From assembly GCA_035516035.1 (NCBI GenBank), contig DATJAS010000006.1, positions 10,981-74,980 on the forward strand: DNA of 64,000 nucleotides. The letters run 5' to 3'. A program made the translations under genes and the position numbers. Origin of the DNA: Fen-1273 sp035516035 (GTDB taxonomy: Bacteria > Bacteroidota > Ignavibacteria > UBA10030 > UBA6906). The notes beneath the pieces were generated by a model. The model ran no database searches. It saw only the letters and a list, made by a program, of their open reading frames with translations, and was not told the DNA's origin. The stretch's first letter is position 1; each line of letters starts with the position of its first letter. This document shows positions 17,892-26,203 of the stretch, piece by piece.

Positions 17892-18374
17892 TTATTTCTG
17901 GTAGCGCCAGCCGGTTTCGCGGAGCGTCAGGACATCCTCCCCCTCCCGGTGCAGCACCGCCTCCACCACCCTGCCGACGAGGAGCACGTGATCCGGCACG
18001 TCCATCGCATGAAGAACGCTGCAGGCGATTGACGCGATCGCCTCCGTGAGAAACGGCGCGCCGTTCCCGGCCCGCACGTAGGGCCTCCCCCCGATCGTGG
18101 TACCGGCTGCTTCCGGGGACTTCAGGAACGCCTTTGCTGTTTCCCGCGCCCCCTTCGGCAGCAGGTTCACGGAGAAGACGCCCGATGCGCCGATGCATGC
18201 CCGCATGCGGGAGTCCGCCTCGACCGCCATCGCCACGCACGGGGGATCGAACGACACCTGCGTGAGCCAGTTGGCCACCATGGCCATCGGGACGTCCCCG
18301 TTGAGCGAACCGACCACGTAGAGTCCGTACGGGATCAGCTCCAGCACGCGCGCCGGGGAAGCTCCCTCCGTCAC
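17892..18374 (-). CDS. Flavin reductase-like FMN-binding protein
   Basis: A 160-residue member of the split-barrel flavin reductase family. IPYGLYVVGSLNGD (14-27), NWLTQVSFDPPCVAMAV and GVFSVNLLPKG are the FMN-binding strands and loop of this family. Members reduce FMN/FAD with NAD(P)H for partner oxygenases, or act as flavoredoxins and receive electrons from iron-sulfur proteins. The GTG at 18374 overlaps the DUF971 stop (GTGA), which decides the start. Company with a hemerythrin-domain and a monooxygenase-like protein suggests oxygen or redox handling. Confidence 0.85.
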   Translation of the reverse strand: MTEGASPARVLELIPYGLYVVGSLNGDVPMAMVANWLTQVSFDPPCVAMAVEADSRMRACIGASGVFSVNLLPKGARETAKAFLKSPEAAGTTIGGRPYVRAGNGAPFLTEAIASIACSVLHAMDVPDHVLLVGRVVEAVLHREGEDVLTLRETGWRYQK

Positions 18375-18703
18375 GCGGCGCCCCGCGCCGCGGCGCACGC
18401 GTCGCACTCGCACAGCGAGCGGAGGTGCTCCCACGTGTAGATCCCCTCGCCGTGACCGTCCCCCCAGCGGAACTGCATGCCGTAATTTCCCACGGCCGCG
18501 GCCCCCGCAAGCACGTAGCGCCCGGGCGCCGCGGCGTCCCGTGCGGGCGGCGCGTATGTCCTGAGCAGCACGGTCTCACCCATACAGCCTGCGCACGGGC
18601 AGGCGTCGCGGAGCGAGCGGAGCGCGACGGGTCCCTGGTGGCCGTCGTCCCAAGTCAGGAGGACCGTCCCACCCGGCAGCTGTTTGAACTGCGTCAGGCG
18701 CAC
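18371..18703 (-). CDS. DUF971 protein (GBBH-like N-terminal domain)
   Basis: A 110-residue protein starting at a GTG at 18703 with GGGGGAG upstream. LTWDDGH (16-22), SLRDACPCAGCMGE (29-42) and the closing YTWEHLRSLCECDAC are the DUF971 layout, similar to the N-terminal zinc-binding domain of gamma-butyrobetaine hydroxylases, found alone in many bacteria. Cysteines at about 35, 37/40 and 99-104 could hold a metal. In bacteria DUF971 proteins are often tied to iron-sulfur assembly genes such as mrp; none is here. It overlaps the flavin reductase gene by 4 bases. Confidence 0.85.
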   Translation of the reverse strand: MRLTQFKQLPGGTVLLTWDDGHQGPVALRSLRDACPCAGCMGETVLLRTYAPPARDAAAPGRYVLAGAAAVGNYGMQFRWGDGHGEGIYTWEHLRSLCECDACAAARGAA

Positions 18704-18716
18704 ACGGAGCTCCCCC

Positions 18717-19202
18717 TCACACCATCCGGCGGGCGACTTCGCGCAGCGCGTCCCTGGTGAGGAACTTCTGCACGAGGGGAAACAGGATGTGGTTTTCCTT
18801 GTGGATGTGGTTCACGAAGATCTGCACGATGGCCTTCGCAACGGCTTCGAGCTCGGCGGCAGCCGCGGCGTCCGCGCGGCGCGCCCCCACCCGGTCGACG
18901 CAGCGGCGGAGGCGGCGGAATTCCTTCGTGAGCACGCGGTGGTCGGCGCGCATCAGCTTCGTGGGTCCCTCGACGTAGCGTTCGAGCACCGGGAAGAGAG
19001 CCTTCTCCTCGCTCTTGTTGTGAACGCTGACCTCCACTTCGATGAACTCCACGGCCTTCAGGACTTTGCGGTAGGCCTCGCGGGTGAACCCGTCGTGCAC
19101 GAGCGAGCGGGTGGCCCGGGAGAGCGAGGAGAGCTGCACCAGCGCCTCGTCGTGCTCCTGCATGAACCGGGCGATCGGGTCGATATGCCGTCGCGTGGGC
19201 AC
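18717..19202 (-). CDS. Hemerythrin HHE-domain protein
   Basis: A 161-residue four-helix-bundle protein: HIDPIARFMQEHDEAL (6-21), VEVSVHNKSEEKALFP, LMRADHRVLTKEF and FVNHIHKENHILFPLVQKF. These supply the spaced His and Glu residues of a di-iron hemerythrin-like centre (H-x3-E pairs). Such proteins bind oxygen or nitric oxide, or repair iron centres. The cytosolic location follows from the lack of a signal. It sits 13 bases from both neighbours in the small redox operon. Confidence 0.88.
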   Translation of the reverse strand: MPTRRHIDPIARFMQEHDEALVQLSSLSRATRSLVHDGFTREAYRKVLKAVEFIEVEVSVHNKSEEKALFPVLERYVEGPTKLMRADHRVLTKEFRRLRRCVDRVGARRADAAAAAELEAVAKAIVQIFVNHIHKENHILFPLVQKFLTRDALREVARRMV

Positions 19203-19215
19203 TGGCGGGGGTCGA

Positions 19216-19515
19216 TCAGAGGGCTTCCAGCAGGGTGGAGTATTTCATCCCGTTGTCGTCGATGAAGTCGTCGAGCTTGCCGATCAGCGCTTCCGTCTTT
19301 TCGTCCTGGTTGTCTTCGAGCGCGTCGTACTCCTCGACGCTGTTGGTGATGAAGACTTCCGTGAAGTGGTTCTTCTTGCCCCGCGTCTCGTACACCGCGT
19401 AGTTCTTCTTTCCCACAGTGGTGAAATGCTCCTTCATCTGACGGGCGTGCTCCAGGTAGGCCTCCCGGAGATCAGGTTTGACGCCGTAGGTGATGGTGAA
19501 CATGACTCTGGCCAT
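19216..19515 (-). CDS. Small dimeric alpha/beta-barrel-like protein
   Basis: 99 residues, MARVMFTITYGVKPDLREAY, with beta-alpha-beta spacing and NYAVYETRGKKNHFTEVFI, resembling the ferredoxin-like fold of ABM/YgiN-type proteins and of small haem- or quinone-modifying monooxygenases. No catalytic residues can be named, so enzyme activity is not claimed. The charged C-terminus is DKTEALIGKLDDFIDD-like. It lies between the hemerythrin-domain gene (13 bases) and the metallopeptidase gene (34 bases). Confidence 0.6.
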   Translation of the reverse strand: MARVMFTITYGVKPDLREAYLEHARQMKEHFTTVGKKNYAVYETRGKKNHFTEVFITNSVEEYDALEDNQDEKTEALIGKLDDFIDDNGMKYSTLLEAL

Positions 19516-19549
19516 GGGGTTGCGTCCTTTCGATGATGAACTCTCGGGT

Positions 19550-19918
19550 TCAGTATCCCGCCGCGCGAATCTCCCGCTCGCTCATGCCGAAGTAGTGCCC
19601 GATCTCGTGGATGAGCGTATCACGGAGGACCCCCTTCAGCTCCTCGTCGTCCCGCGCCACCGCGCCGATGTTCTCCCTGTACAGCGTGATGGTGTCGGGG
19701 ACGACGGCGTACGCGCCGTAGGAGGCTCCGCGCCTGGTCAGCGGGACGCCCTCGTATAATCCCAGCAGGAGCGTCCCCGGCCTGTACCCCGCCCGCACCG
19801 CCCGCCGGGGACGGTCCTCCACGACGATGCGGACGTTATCAATAGCCCCGCGGAAGGGCGCCGGGAGCGCGTCAAACACCTCCTGCGCGATCCGCTCGAA
19901 CTCCTCCCGGCCGATCAT
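19550..19918 (-). CDS. Small zincin-like metallopeptidase family protein
   Basis: A 122-residue protein with TLIHEIGHYFGMSE (about 104-117), an HExxH zincin motif followed by Gly-Met and an acidic residue, preceded by GVLRD. This is the compact metallopeptidase family (DUF1025 type) of about 120 residues that occurs alone in many bacteria. The zinc ligands would be the two histidines and the later aspartate/glutamate. No substrate is known. The gene begins 2 bases after the YIP1 gene ends. Confidence 0.82.
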   Translation of the reverse strand: MIGREEFERIAQEVFDALPAPFRGAIDNVRIVVEDRPRRAVRAGYRPGTLLLGLYEGVPLTRRGASYGAYAVVPDTITLYRENIGAVARDDEELKGVLRDTLIHEIGHYFGMSEREIRAAGY

Positions 19919-19920
19919 GA

Positions 19921-20613
19921 TCAGGCATGCCTGAGGCCGAATGCCGCGAGCGATGTCAGGCAGATGACGGCCGAGGCGACGATGAGCGCCTTGCCCCTGC
20001 CGAACCCGTTCACCACGACCGTCGCCTCCACGAGCAGCGCGAGCGACCAGAGGAGCGCGGCCCCATCCATTCCCAGCAGCACCACGTACGCCGCGGGATT
20101 GATGACGAGGGGAGGGGGATTGTTCGAGAAGAAGTAGGTCCCGAACAGTGCGATCTCCACGGGAAAAACGATCACGAGCGAGTACACGACGGGGACAGCC
20201 GCGTATGCCACGACGGCCCGTACGTTCCGGTACGTCCCGCGCCCGCCCAGGAGCCTTCCCAGCCTGTGGACGAGAACGCTCAGGAGGAGCACCAGGACGA
20301 TGCCGAGGGGGGGGCCGGCGAGTATGCCCGCCCCCACCAGGAATGCGAGATTCGGAAACCTGGGGCCGAGCGCCCGGAGCCAGATGACCGCGTAGACGCC
20401 GGCGATTCCCAGCAGAGAGCTCAGGACGATGACGTAGTTCTTGTTGCGTGCCAGCGCGATCCGGCGGAACGCGGCGCGCGGGGACTCCATCAAGGCCCAG
20501 AGCGTCTCAAATAGATTGAGGTTATCCACTTTCGTCTGAAGGAAACTCTTACACGAAACGCAGACGACCGCAAATTCGTCGTTCGGCGTTCCGCAGACGG
20601 TGCAGGCGATCAT
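19921..20613 (-). CDS. Zinc-ribbon plus YIP1-family membrane protein
   Basis: 230 residues. An N-terminal zinc ribbon has CTVCGTPN (4-11) and CVSCKSF (18-24). It is followed by a linker with the phrase ESPRAAFRRIA, seen at the edge of Yip1 domains, and five hydrophobic segments from about 57 to 225. YIP1-family proteins in bacteria are of unknown role, perhaps membrane organisation or small-molecule export. It is the first gene of the operon running to 17682 and has its own promoter at 20649-20677 with a 30-base leader. Confidence 0.8.
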   Translation of the reverse strand: MIACTVCGTPNDEFAVVCVSCKSFLQTKVDNLNLFETLWALMESPRAAFRRIALARNKNYVIVLSSLLGIAGVYAVIWLRALGPRFPNLAFLVGAGILAGPPLGIVLVLLLSVLVHRLGRLLGGRGTYRNVRAVVAYAAVPVVYSLVIVFPVEIALFGTYFFSNNPPPLVINPAAYVVLLGMDGAALLWSLALLVEATVVVNGFGRGKALIVASAVICLTSLAAFGLRHA

Positions 20614-20648
20614 GCGCGTGGTAACCCGATGGATTTCAAATATTTACA

Positions 20649-20677
20649 AGTATAGCACTTTCCGGCCTGTGAAGCAA
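20649..20677 (-). promoter_or_regulatory. Promoter of the YIP1/hemerythrin operon
   Basis: On the minus strand TTGCTT (20677-20672) and TATACT (20654-20649), 17-base spacer, in an AT-rich gap after tnaA. It is the only evident promoter for the seven genes down to 17682. Confidence 0.65.
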
Positions 20678-20704
20678 CGGAATTGTGCGGAAATCGGCGG
20701 GCAA

Positions 20705-22093
20705 TTACTGCAGAGGCTCGAATTTCGCGGTAAAATGGCGCAGCATCGGCGGTTCCTCGGTGATCCGGTATCCTCTCATCGACTCCCGCCTTTCGTGGCA
20801 GGCCCGGACCACCTCGATCACGTAGTCGATGTGACTCTGGGTGTAGACGCGCCGGGGAATCGCCAGGCGGACCAGCTCCATGCGGGCGGGCACGAACTCC
20901 CCCCCTTTATCGGTGCGGCCGAACATCACGCTGCCGATTTCCACGGAGCGGATCCCCCCCTCGCGGTAGAGCTCGACGACGAGCGATTGCCCGGGGAACT
21001 CCCCGGGGGGGATGTGGGGGAGGAACTTCTTCGCGTTCAGGTAGATGGCATGTCCGCCCGGGGGCATCATGATCGGCACGCCGGAGGCCACGAGCCGCTC
21101 CCCGAGATATTCGACGGAACGGATGCGGTAGCGGAGGTAGTGCTCGTCGAGCACCTCGTCAAGCCCCTGCGCGATAGCCTCCAGGTCCCTCCCCGCCAGC
21201 CCGCCGTACGTGGGGAATCCTTCGGTGATGACGAGGAGGTTCCGCGCCCTGGCGGCGAGGGCCGGGTCGTTCAGTGCCAGGAACCCTCCCATGTTCACGA
21301 GCGCGTCCTTCTTTGCGCTCATCGTCGCCCCGTCGGCCCAGGAGAACATCTCCCGCACGATCGTCCTGACGGGAACGTCGGCGTAGCCCGGCTCCCGTTT
21401 CTTGATGAACCAGGCGTTCTCCGCAAACCGGCAGGCGTCCAGGAAGAAGGGGATGCCGTGCGCGCGGCAGATTGCAGATGCCGCGCGGATGTTCGCCATG
21501 GAAACGGGCTGGCCGCCGCCGGAGTTGTTCGTCACGGTCATCAGGCAGACGGGAACGTTCGCCGGTCCCGCTTCCCGGATGAGCGCCTCCAGCGCGGAGG
21601 CGTCCATGTTCCCCTTGAAGTCGGCGATGCGCTCCGGATCAAGCCCCTCCGGCACCGGGAGGTCGACTGCCCTGGCCCCGGAAAACTCGGCGTTCGCCCG
21701 CGTGGTGTCGAAGTGGGCGTTGTTGGGGATCACTTTTCCCGGCCCCCCCAGGAGCGAGAAGAGGATCCGCTCCGCGGCGCGCCCCTGGTGCGTGGGGATG
21801 ATGAACGCGAAGCCCGTCAGCTCGCGGACCTTCCGCTCGAAGCGGTAGAAGCTCCGCGCCCCAGCGTACGATTCGTCCCCCTGCATCATCCCCCCCCACT
21901 GCTCGGCGCTCATGGCGGCGGTCCCGCTGTCGGTCAGGAGATCGATCAGCACGTCCTCGGCCGGCACGCAGAAGAGGTTGTAGTGCCCGCGCCGGAGCAC
22001 CGCCTCACGCTCCTCCGGCGTGCTGAAGCGGATCGGCTCGACGGACTTGATCTTGAACGGTTCGATGATCGTGTGCATGGCCGGGCCAGTCAT
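20705..22093 (-). CDS. tnaA: Tryptophanase (PLP beta-eliminating lyase)
   Basis: A 462-residue PLP enzyme cleaving L-tryptophan to indole, pyruvate and ammonia. LLTDSGTAAMS and IPTHQGRAAE lead the fold, and MSAKKDALVNMGG (258-270) carries the PLP lysine, probably K262. It must be separated from tyrosine phenol-lyase: RSVEIGS has isoleucine where that enzyme has arginine, and LRHFTAKF has His453 where it has phenylalanine, both tryptophanase-like. The loop VNMGGF is closer to the tyrosine enzyme, so some doubt remains. The ATG at 22093 overlaps the apt stop (ATGA). No tnaC-type leader peptide or tnaB permease is nearby. Confidence 0.85.
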   Translation of the reverse strand: MTGPAMHTIIEPFKIKSVEPIRFSTPEEREAVLRRGHYNLFCVPAEDVLIDLLTDSGTAAMSAEQWGGMMQGDESYAGARSFYRFERKVRELTGFAFIIPTHQGRAAERILFSLLGGPGKVIPNNAHFDTTRANAEFSGARAVDLPVPEGLDPERIADFKGNMDASALEALIREAGPANVPVCLMTVTNNSGGGQPVSMANIRAASAICRAHGIPFFLDACRFAENAWFIKKREPGYADVPVRTIVREMFSWADGATMSAKKDALVNMGGFLALNDPALAARARNLLVITEGFPTYGGLAGRDLEAIAQGLDEVLDEHYLRYRIRSVEYLGERLVASGVPIMMPPGGHAIYLNAKKFLPHIPPGEFPGQSLVVELYREGGIRSVEIGSVMFGRTDKGGEFVPARMELVRLAIPRRVYTQSHIDYVIEVVRACHERRESMRGYRITEEPPMLRHFTAKFEPLQ

Positions 22094-22620
22094 TCCCCTT
22101 CGAAGCGGAGGAGCGAGAAGACGTCGCGGGGCGCCAGGCACTTCCTTCCCCCCAGCGCCGGGAGCTCGATGATGAACGAAATGCCCGCGATCCGGCCCCC
22201 GAGGCGCTCGACCAGCTTGCACGAGGCGAGCATCGTGCCGCCGGTGGCCAGGAGATCGTCGTGCATCAGAATCGTCTCGCCGGGGACGATCGCATCGGTG
22301 TGCAGCTCCACGGTGTCCGTCCCGTACTCCAGGGAGTAGGTCTCCCGGATAGCGGGCGCGGGGAGCTTCCCGGGCTTGCGCACGGGGACGAAGCCCGCGC
22401 CCAGGCGCAGGGCAAGCGCGCCCCCCAGGACGAAGCCCCGCGATTCCACGCCGACGACCTTGTCCACGCGGATCCCCGCGTACCGGTCGGCGATCAGGTC
22501 GAGCGCCGAGGCCAGTGCCGGCCCCTGTTTGAACAGCGTCGTCACGTCCCGGAACATGATCCCCGGCCGGGGAAAATCGGGGATCGTCCTGACCGCGGCG
22601 AGCAGATCGGCAGTGTCCAT
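22090..22620 (-). CDS. apt: Adenine phosphoribosyltransferase
   Basis: A 176-residue salvage enzyme joining adenine and PRPP to give AMP. IPDFPRPGIMFRDVT (11-25) is the conserved entry, VGVESRGFVLG the dimer and adenine loop, FVPVRKPGKLP the flexible loop and MHDDLLATGGTM the PRPP-binding motif. I preferred the ATG at 22620, one base after the upstream stop, over an upstream TTG, because it matches the family start. It lies in an operon after an enoyl-CoA hydratase gene and before tnaA. Confidence 0.93.
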   Translation of the reverse strand: MDTADLLAAVRTIPDFPRPGIMFRDVTTLFKQGPALASALDLIADRYAGIRVDKVVGVESRGFVLGGALALRLGAGFVPVRKPGKLPAPAIRETYSLEYGTDTVELHTDAIVPGETILMHDDLLATGGTMLASCKLVERLGGRIAGISFIIELPALGGRKCLAPRDVFSLLRFEGE

Positions 22621-22621
22621 G

Positions 22622-23404
22622 TCACCAGGTGATTTTTTCTTTGGCAAGGAACGCGGCGATGCCCCGCTTGCATTCGGCCGTCATGCGCGCCGCCGCGTTC
22701 ATGTTCGCGGCAAAATCGAGGGCGTCGACGAAGCTCATGCCGTGCAGGCGGGCCAGCATCTCCTTGCAGAGTCCCATCGAGGCGGCGCTGTTCTCGGCGC
22801 AGAGTGCCGCCCCGAGCGCGTCCACCGCCGCGGCGAGCCCGTCGTGGGAGACCACCGCGCTCACGAGGCCCGCGCTCCTTGCTTCCTCCGCTCCGAGCAC
22901 CGAGCCCCCCAGGACAAGCTCGCGGGCCCTCCCCTCCCCCAGGCGCCGCACCAGGAACACCATGACGATCGCGGGGATGAAGCCGATGTGGACTTCCGTA
23001 TAGCCGAACGCGGCGTGCTCACGGGAGGCGATGATGAAGTCGCACACGCTCGCCAGGCCGCAGCCTCCGGCCAGCGCGGGTCCCTGGACGGCGGCGATCA
23101 CGGGTTTCCGGAGCTCGTAGATGAAGCGGTAGAGCGCCGCCAGGCGGCGGGAATCGGCGCGGTGGGCTTCGAGGTCGTACGCGCCGGTGCGCGCGAGGTA
23201 TTCGAGGTCCGCCCCCGCGCAGAAGGCCGGACCGCGTGCGTCGAGCACCACCACCTTCACCGACTGGTCGCGCGCGGCGGCGGTGAACGCGGAGGTCAGC
23301 TCCCCCACCATCACGTCGTCCAGCGCGTTCCGTTTGTCGGGGCGGGCGAGCGTGATTGTGGCGCGTCGTTCACCGCTCGCGTATGACAGCCGGGTGAACT
23401 CCAT
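22622..23404 (-). CDS. Enoyl-CoA hydratase/isomerase family protein
   Basis: A 260-residue crotonase-fold protein. It has the first oxyanion-hole region ARGPAFCAGADLEYL (about 74-88), AAVQGPALAGGCGLAS (about 104-119) and GYTEVHIGFIPA. Glutamates of the active site appear at the expected GYTEVHIG position, so hydratase activity is plausible; isomerase or methylglutaconyl-type activity cannot be excluded. The ATG at 23404 lies only six bases after a well-formed -10 box, which suggests a leaderless message. It heads an operon with apt and tnaA. Confidence 0.85.
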   Translation of the reverse strand: MEFTRLSYASGERRATITLARPDKRNALDDVMVGELTSAFTAAARDQSVKVVVLDARGPAFCAGADLEYLARTGAYDLEAHRADSRRLAALYRFIYELRKPVIAAVQGPALAGGCGLASVCDFIIASREHAAFGYTEVHIGFIPAIVMVFLVRRLGEGRARELVLGGSVLGAEEARSAGLVSAVVSHDGLAAAVDALGAALCAENSAASMGLCKEMLARLHGMSFVDALDFAANMNAAARMTAECKRGIAAFLAKEKITW

Positions 23405-23410
23405 GCGATG

Positions 23411-23439
23411 AACATAGGGATTTCACGCGGCAAACACAA
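23411..23439 (-). promoter_or_regulatory. Promoter of the enoyl-CoA hydratase-apt-tnaA operon
   Basis: On the minus strand TTGTGT (23439-23434) and TATGTT (23416-23411), 17-base spacer. The ATG at 23404 falls where transcription should begin. Confidence 0.55.
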
Positions 23440-23443
23440 GGTC

Positions 23444-23471
23444 GGCGCCCCCCCGCGGCCGGGGGGGCGCC
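23444..23471 (-). terminator. G/C hairpin after glnA
   Basis: GGCGCCCCCCC (23444-23454) and GGGGGGGCGCC (23461-23471) are perfect 11-base inverted repeats with a 6-base loop, 19 bases after the glnA stop. There is no U tract, so termination would be factor-assisted or partial. The next promoter starts just after it. Confidence 0.5.
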
Positions 23472-23490
23472 GGACCCGGAGCGCCTCCTC

Positions 23491-24921
23491 TCACACGTCG
23501 TAGTAGAGCCCGAACTCGAACGGATGGGGACGGAGCGCCATCGGCTTGACTTCCTTGTCCATCTTGTAGTCGATCCACGCCGTGATCACGTCCTCCGTGA
23601 ACACGTCGCCGCGCAGGAGAAACTCGTGGTCGCGCTCCAGGGCGTGGAGCGCCTCCTGGAGCGAACCCGGCGTCGACGGCACGTTCTTCAGCTCCTCGGG
23701 CGCGAGATCGTAGATGTCCTTGTCAAGCGGTTCGCCCGGATCGATCTTGTTCATCACGCCGTCCAGCCCGGCGAGCATCATCGCCGAGAAGGCCAGGTAC
23801 GGGTTGCACGCCGCGTCGGGGCAGCGGAACTCGACGCGTTTCGTTTTCGGGCTGGTGGAGTACATCGGGATGCGGATCGACGCGCTCCTGTTCCGCTGGG
23901 AATACGCCAGGTTGACGGGCGCCTCGAACCCCGGGACCAGCCGCTTGTAGGAATTGGTCGTCGGGTTGGTGATCGCGCAGAGCGCCGGGGCGTGCTTGAG
24001 CAGGCCGCCGATGTAGTAGAGTGCCATGTCCGACAGGTTGGCATAGCCGTTCCCGTAAAAGAGCGGCTTCCCGTTCTTCCAGAGGCTCTGGTGCACATGC
24101 ATCCCCGAGCCGTTGTCGCTGAAGATCGGCTTCGGCATGAACGTCACCGTGCGGCCGCGCAGGCGCGCCGTGTTTTTCAGGACGTACTTGAAGAGGAGCA
24201 TCGCGTCGGCGCTCTTCAACAGCGGCGCGAACTTCAGGTCGATCTCCGACTGCCCGGCGGTGGCCACTTCGTGGTGCTGGGCCTCGACATCGAGACCCGC
24301 CGCGATGAGGTTGGCCGTCATCTCGTTCCTCAGGTCCTGCATGTGGTCCGTGGGGGGAACGGGGAAATATCCCTCCTTGTACCGGGGCTTGTACCCCAGG
24401 TTCGGCATCTCCTCCCGCCCGGAGTTCCACCGCCCCTCGACCGAATCGACGTAGTAGTAGCTCGAGTGCTCGTTCGTGTCGAAGCGCACGTCGTCGAAGA
24501 TGAAGAACTCGGCTTCGGCCCCGTAGTATGCCGTGTCCGCGATCCCCGTCGATTTCAGGTAGGCTTCGGCCTTGCGCGCGATACTCCGCGGGCAGCGCTC
24601 GTACCGCTCCTTCGTCAGCGGGTCGTGCACGTCGCAGATCAGGCTCAGCGTCTTTGCCTCGATGAAGCGGTCCATGAACGCCGTGGAGGCGTCGGGAATG
24701 ATCAGCATGTCGCTCTCGTTGATCGCCTTCCAGCCCCTGATGCTCGAGCCGTCAAAGCCGAACCCCTCCTCGAACGACGACTCCTCCAGCTTGTCCACGG
24801 GAACCGAGAAGTGCTGCCACTGCCCCGGGAAGTCCATGAACTTGAAGTCGATCATCGTGACCCCTTCGTCCTTGATCAGCTTGAAGACGCGGGCCAGGTG
24901 CGATCCGGAGGTTTTTGCCAT
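23491..24921 (-). CDS. glnA: Glutamine synthetase type I
   Basis: A 476-residue enzyme of the GSI class, the main entry of ammonium into glutamine. MDFPGQWQHFSVP and FGFDGSSIRGW (residues about 30-65) open the fold; EAEFFIFDD binds metal, NGSGMHVHQSLWKNGK is the ATP/glutamate site and RNRSASIRIP the glutamate flap region. DKDIYDLAPEE contains Tyr404 at the position adenylylated in enterobacterial GSI-beta, so control by an adenylyltransferase is possible. Start at 24921 (MAKTSGSHLARV). It lies 37 bases after amt in an Lrp-amt-glnA operon. Confidence 0.96.
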   Translation of the reverse strand: MAKTSGSHLARVFKLIKDEGVTMIDFKFMDFPGQWQHFSVPVDKLEESSFEEGFGFDGSSIRGWKAINESDMLIIPDASTAFMDRFIEAKTLSLICDVHDPLTKERYERCPRSIARKAEAYLKSTGIADTAYYGAEAEFFIFDDVRFDTNEHSSYYYVDSVEGRWNSGREEMPNLGYKPRYKEGYFPVPPTDHMQDLRNEMTANLIAAGLDVEAQHHEVATAGQSEIDLKFAPLLKSADAMLLFKYVLKNTARLRGRTVTFMPKPIFSDNGSGMHVHQSLWKNGKPLFYGNGYANLSDMALYYIGGLLKHAPALCAITNPTTNSYKRLVPGFEAPVNLAYSQRNRSASIRIPMYSTSPKTKRVEFRCPDAACNPYLAFSAMMLAGLDGVMNKIDPGEPLDKDIYDLAPEELKNVPSTPGSLQEALHALERDHEFLLRGDVFTEDVITAWIDYKMDKEVKPMALRPHPFEFGLYYDV

Positions 24922-24958
24922 AGCGTGTCCTTTGAGTGATGAGATGAGTTGTGAGTTG

Positions 24959-26203
24959 TCAGACGAGTTCGTGGTACCCCTTCTCTCCGTGCTCGACAAG
25001 GTCGAGTCCTTCCGACTGGTGCTCGTCGCCGCTGCGCGCCCCCATGAGCGCGCCGACGACCTTCAACAGGAGAAACGTCATTGCCGCCGAGTAGAGGATC
25101 GTTGCCCCGACGGCGGCGCACTGAATCAGGAGCTGGAGGGGATTCCCGGCGAGGAGCCCGTCGGCCCCCGCAGGGTTCACGCTCCGCGTGGCGAAGATCC
25201 CGGTGACGAGCGCACCGAAGATCCCCCCGACGCCGTGCACGGAAAACGCGTCGAGCGTGTCGTCCAGCCCCCACCGTATCCGGCTGTTGAGCGCCCAGTA
25301 ACAGACGCACGAGACGCCCAGGCCGATTACGACCGCCGCCAGGGGGGTGACGAAGCCGCATGCCGGGGTGATCGCCACGAGACCCGCGACCGCCCCGGTG
25401 ATCGCCCCGACTCCCGTCGGCTTTCCTTTCAGGACGACCTCCAGGATCATCCAGGAGAGCATGGCGGAGGCCGCAGCGGTGTTCGTCGCCACGAACGCCA
25501 CGGTGGCCGTGGCGGTGGCACCCAGCGCGCTCCCGGCGTTGAAGCCGAACCACCCGAACCAGAGCATCCCTCCCCCCAGCAGGACGAGCGTCACGTTGTG
25601 CGGAGGGGAGGCGCTCCGGGGGAACCCTGTCCGGGGACCGAGCATGAGCGCGGCCACCAGCGCCGAGACGCCGGCGTTGACGTGAACGACCGTGCCCCCG
25701 GCAAAGTCGAGCGCTCCGAGCGAGCGGAGCCATCCGCCGGCGCCCCAGACCCAGTGGGCGACGGGGTCATAGACGAGCGTGGTCCAGAGGAGGACGAACA
25801 CCATGAAGGACTTGAATTTCATCCGCTCGACGATTGCGCCGGAGACAAGCGCGGGCGTGATGATGGCGAACATCGCCTGGTAGGCCATGAAGAGCTCGTG
25901 CGGGATCGTCGGCGCGTAGACGATCTCGGGCGCGAGGGAGACGCCGCTGAGCCCCAGCCACGAGAGTCCCCCGGCGAACGCCCCCGCCGCCCCCGCGCCG
26001 GGCGCGAAGGCGAGCGAATAGCCCCAGAGGACCCACTGCACGGCCACCACGCCCATGACGGCGAAGCTCATCATCATGGTATTGACGACGTTCTTGCTCC
26101 GCACGAGGCCGCCGTAGAAAAAGGCCAGCCCCGGCGTCATGAACAGCACGAGCGCCGCGCACACGAGCATGAATGCGGTGTCCCCCGCGCTGAGCGCGTT
26201 CAC
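24959..26203 (-). CDS. amt: Ammonium transporter (Amt family)
   Basis: A 414-residue, eleven-helix ammonium channel. TPGLAFFYGGLVRSKN (22-37) is the family entry. YDPVAHWVWG contains the conserved Asp and first pore His region; the central segment VHVNAGVSALVAA and the later SVHGVGGIFGALVTG hold the twin pore histidines. The start is the GTG at 26203, overlapping the Lrp stop as GTGA; longer readings run through the regulator. Amt genes are normally paired with glnK/glnB; here no PII gene is present in the window, and the regulator is an Lrp-type protein. Confidence 0.95.
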   Translation of the reverse strand: MNALSAGDTAFMLVCAALVLFMTPGLAFFYGGLVRSKNVVNTMMMSFAVMGVVAVQWVLWGYSLAFAPGAGAAGAFAGGLSWLGLSGVSLAPEIVYAPTIPHELFMAYQAMFAIITPALVSGAIVERMKFKSFMVFVLLWTTLVYDPVAHWVWGAGGWLRSLGALDFAGGTVVHVNAGVSALVAALMLGPRTGFPRSASPPHNVTLVLLGGGMLWFGWFGFNAGSALGATATATVAFVATNTAAASAMLSWMILEVVLKGKPTGVGAITGAVAGLVAITPACGFVTPLAAVVIGLGVSCVCYWALNSRIRWGLDDTLDAFSVHGVGGIFGALVTGIFATRSVNPAGADGLLAGNPLQLLIQCAAVGATILYSAAMTFLLLKVVGALMGARSGDEHQSEGLDLVEHGEKGYHELV

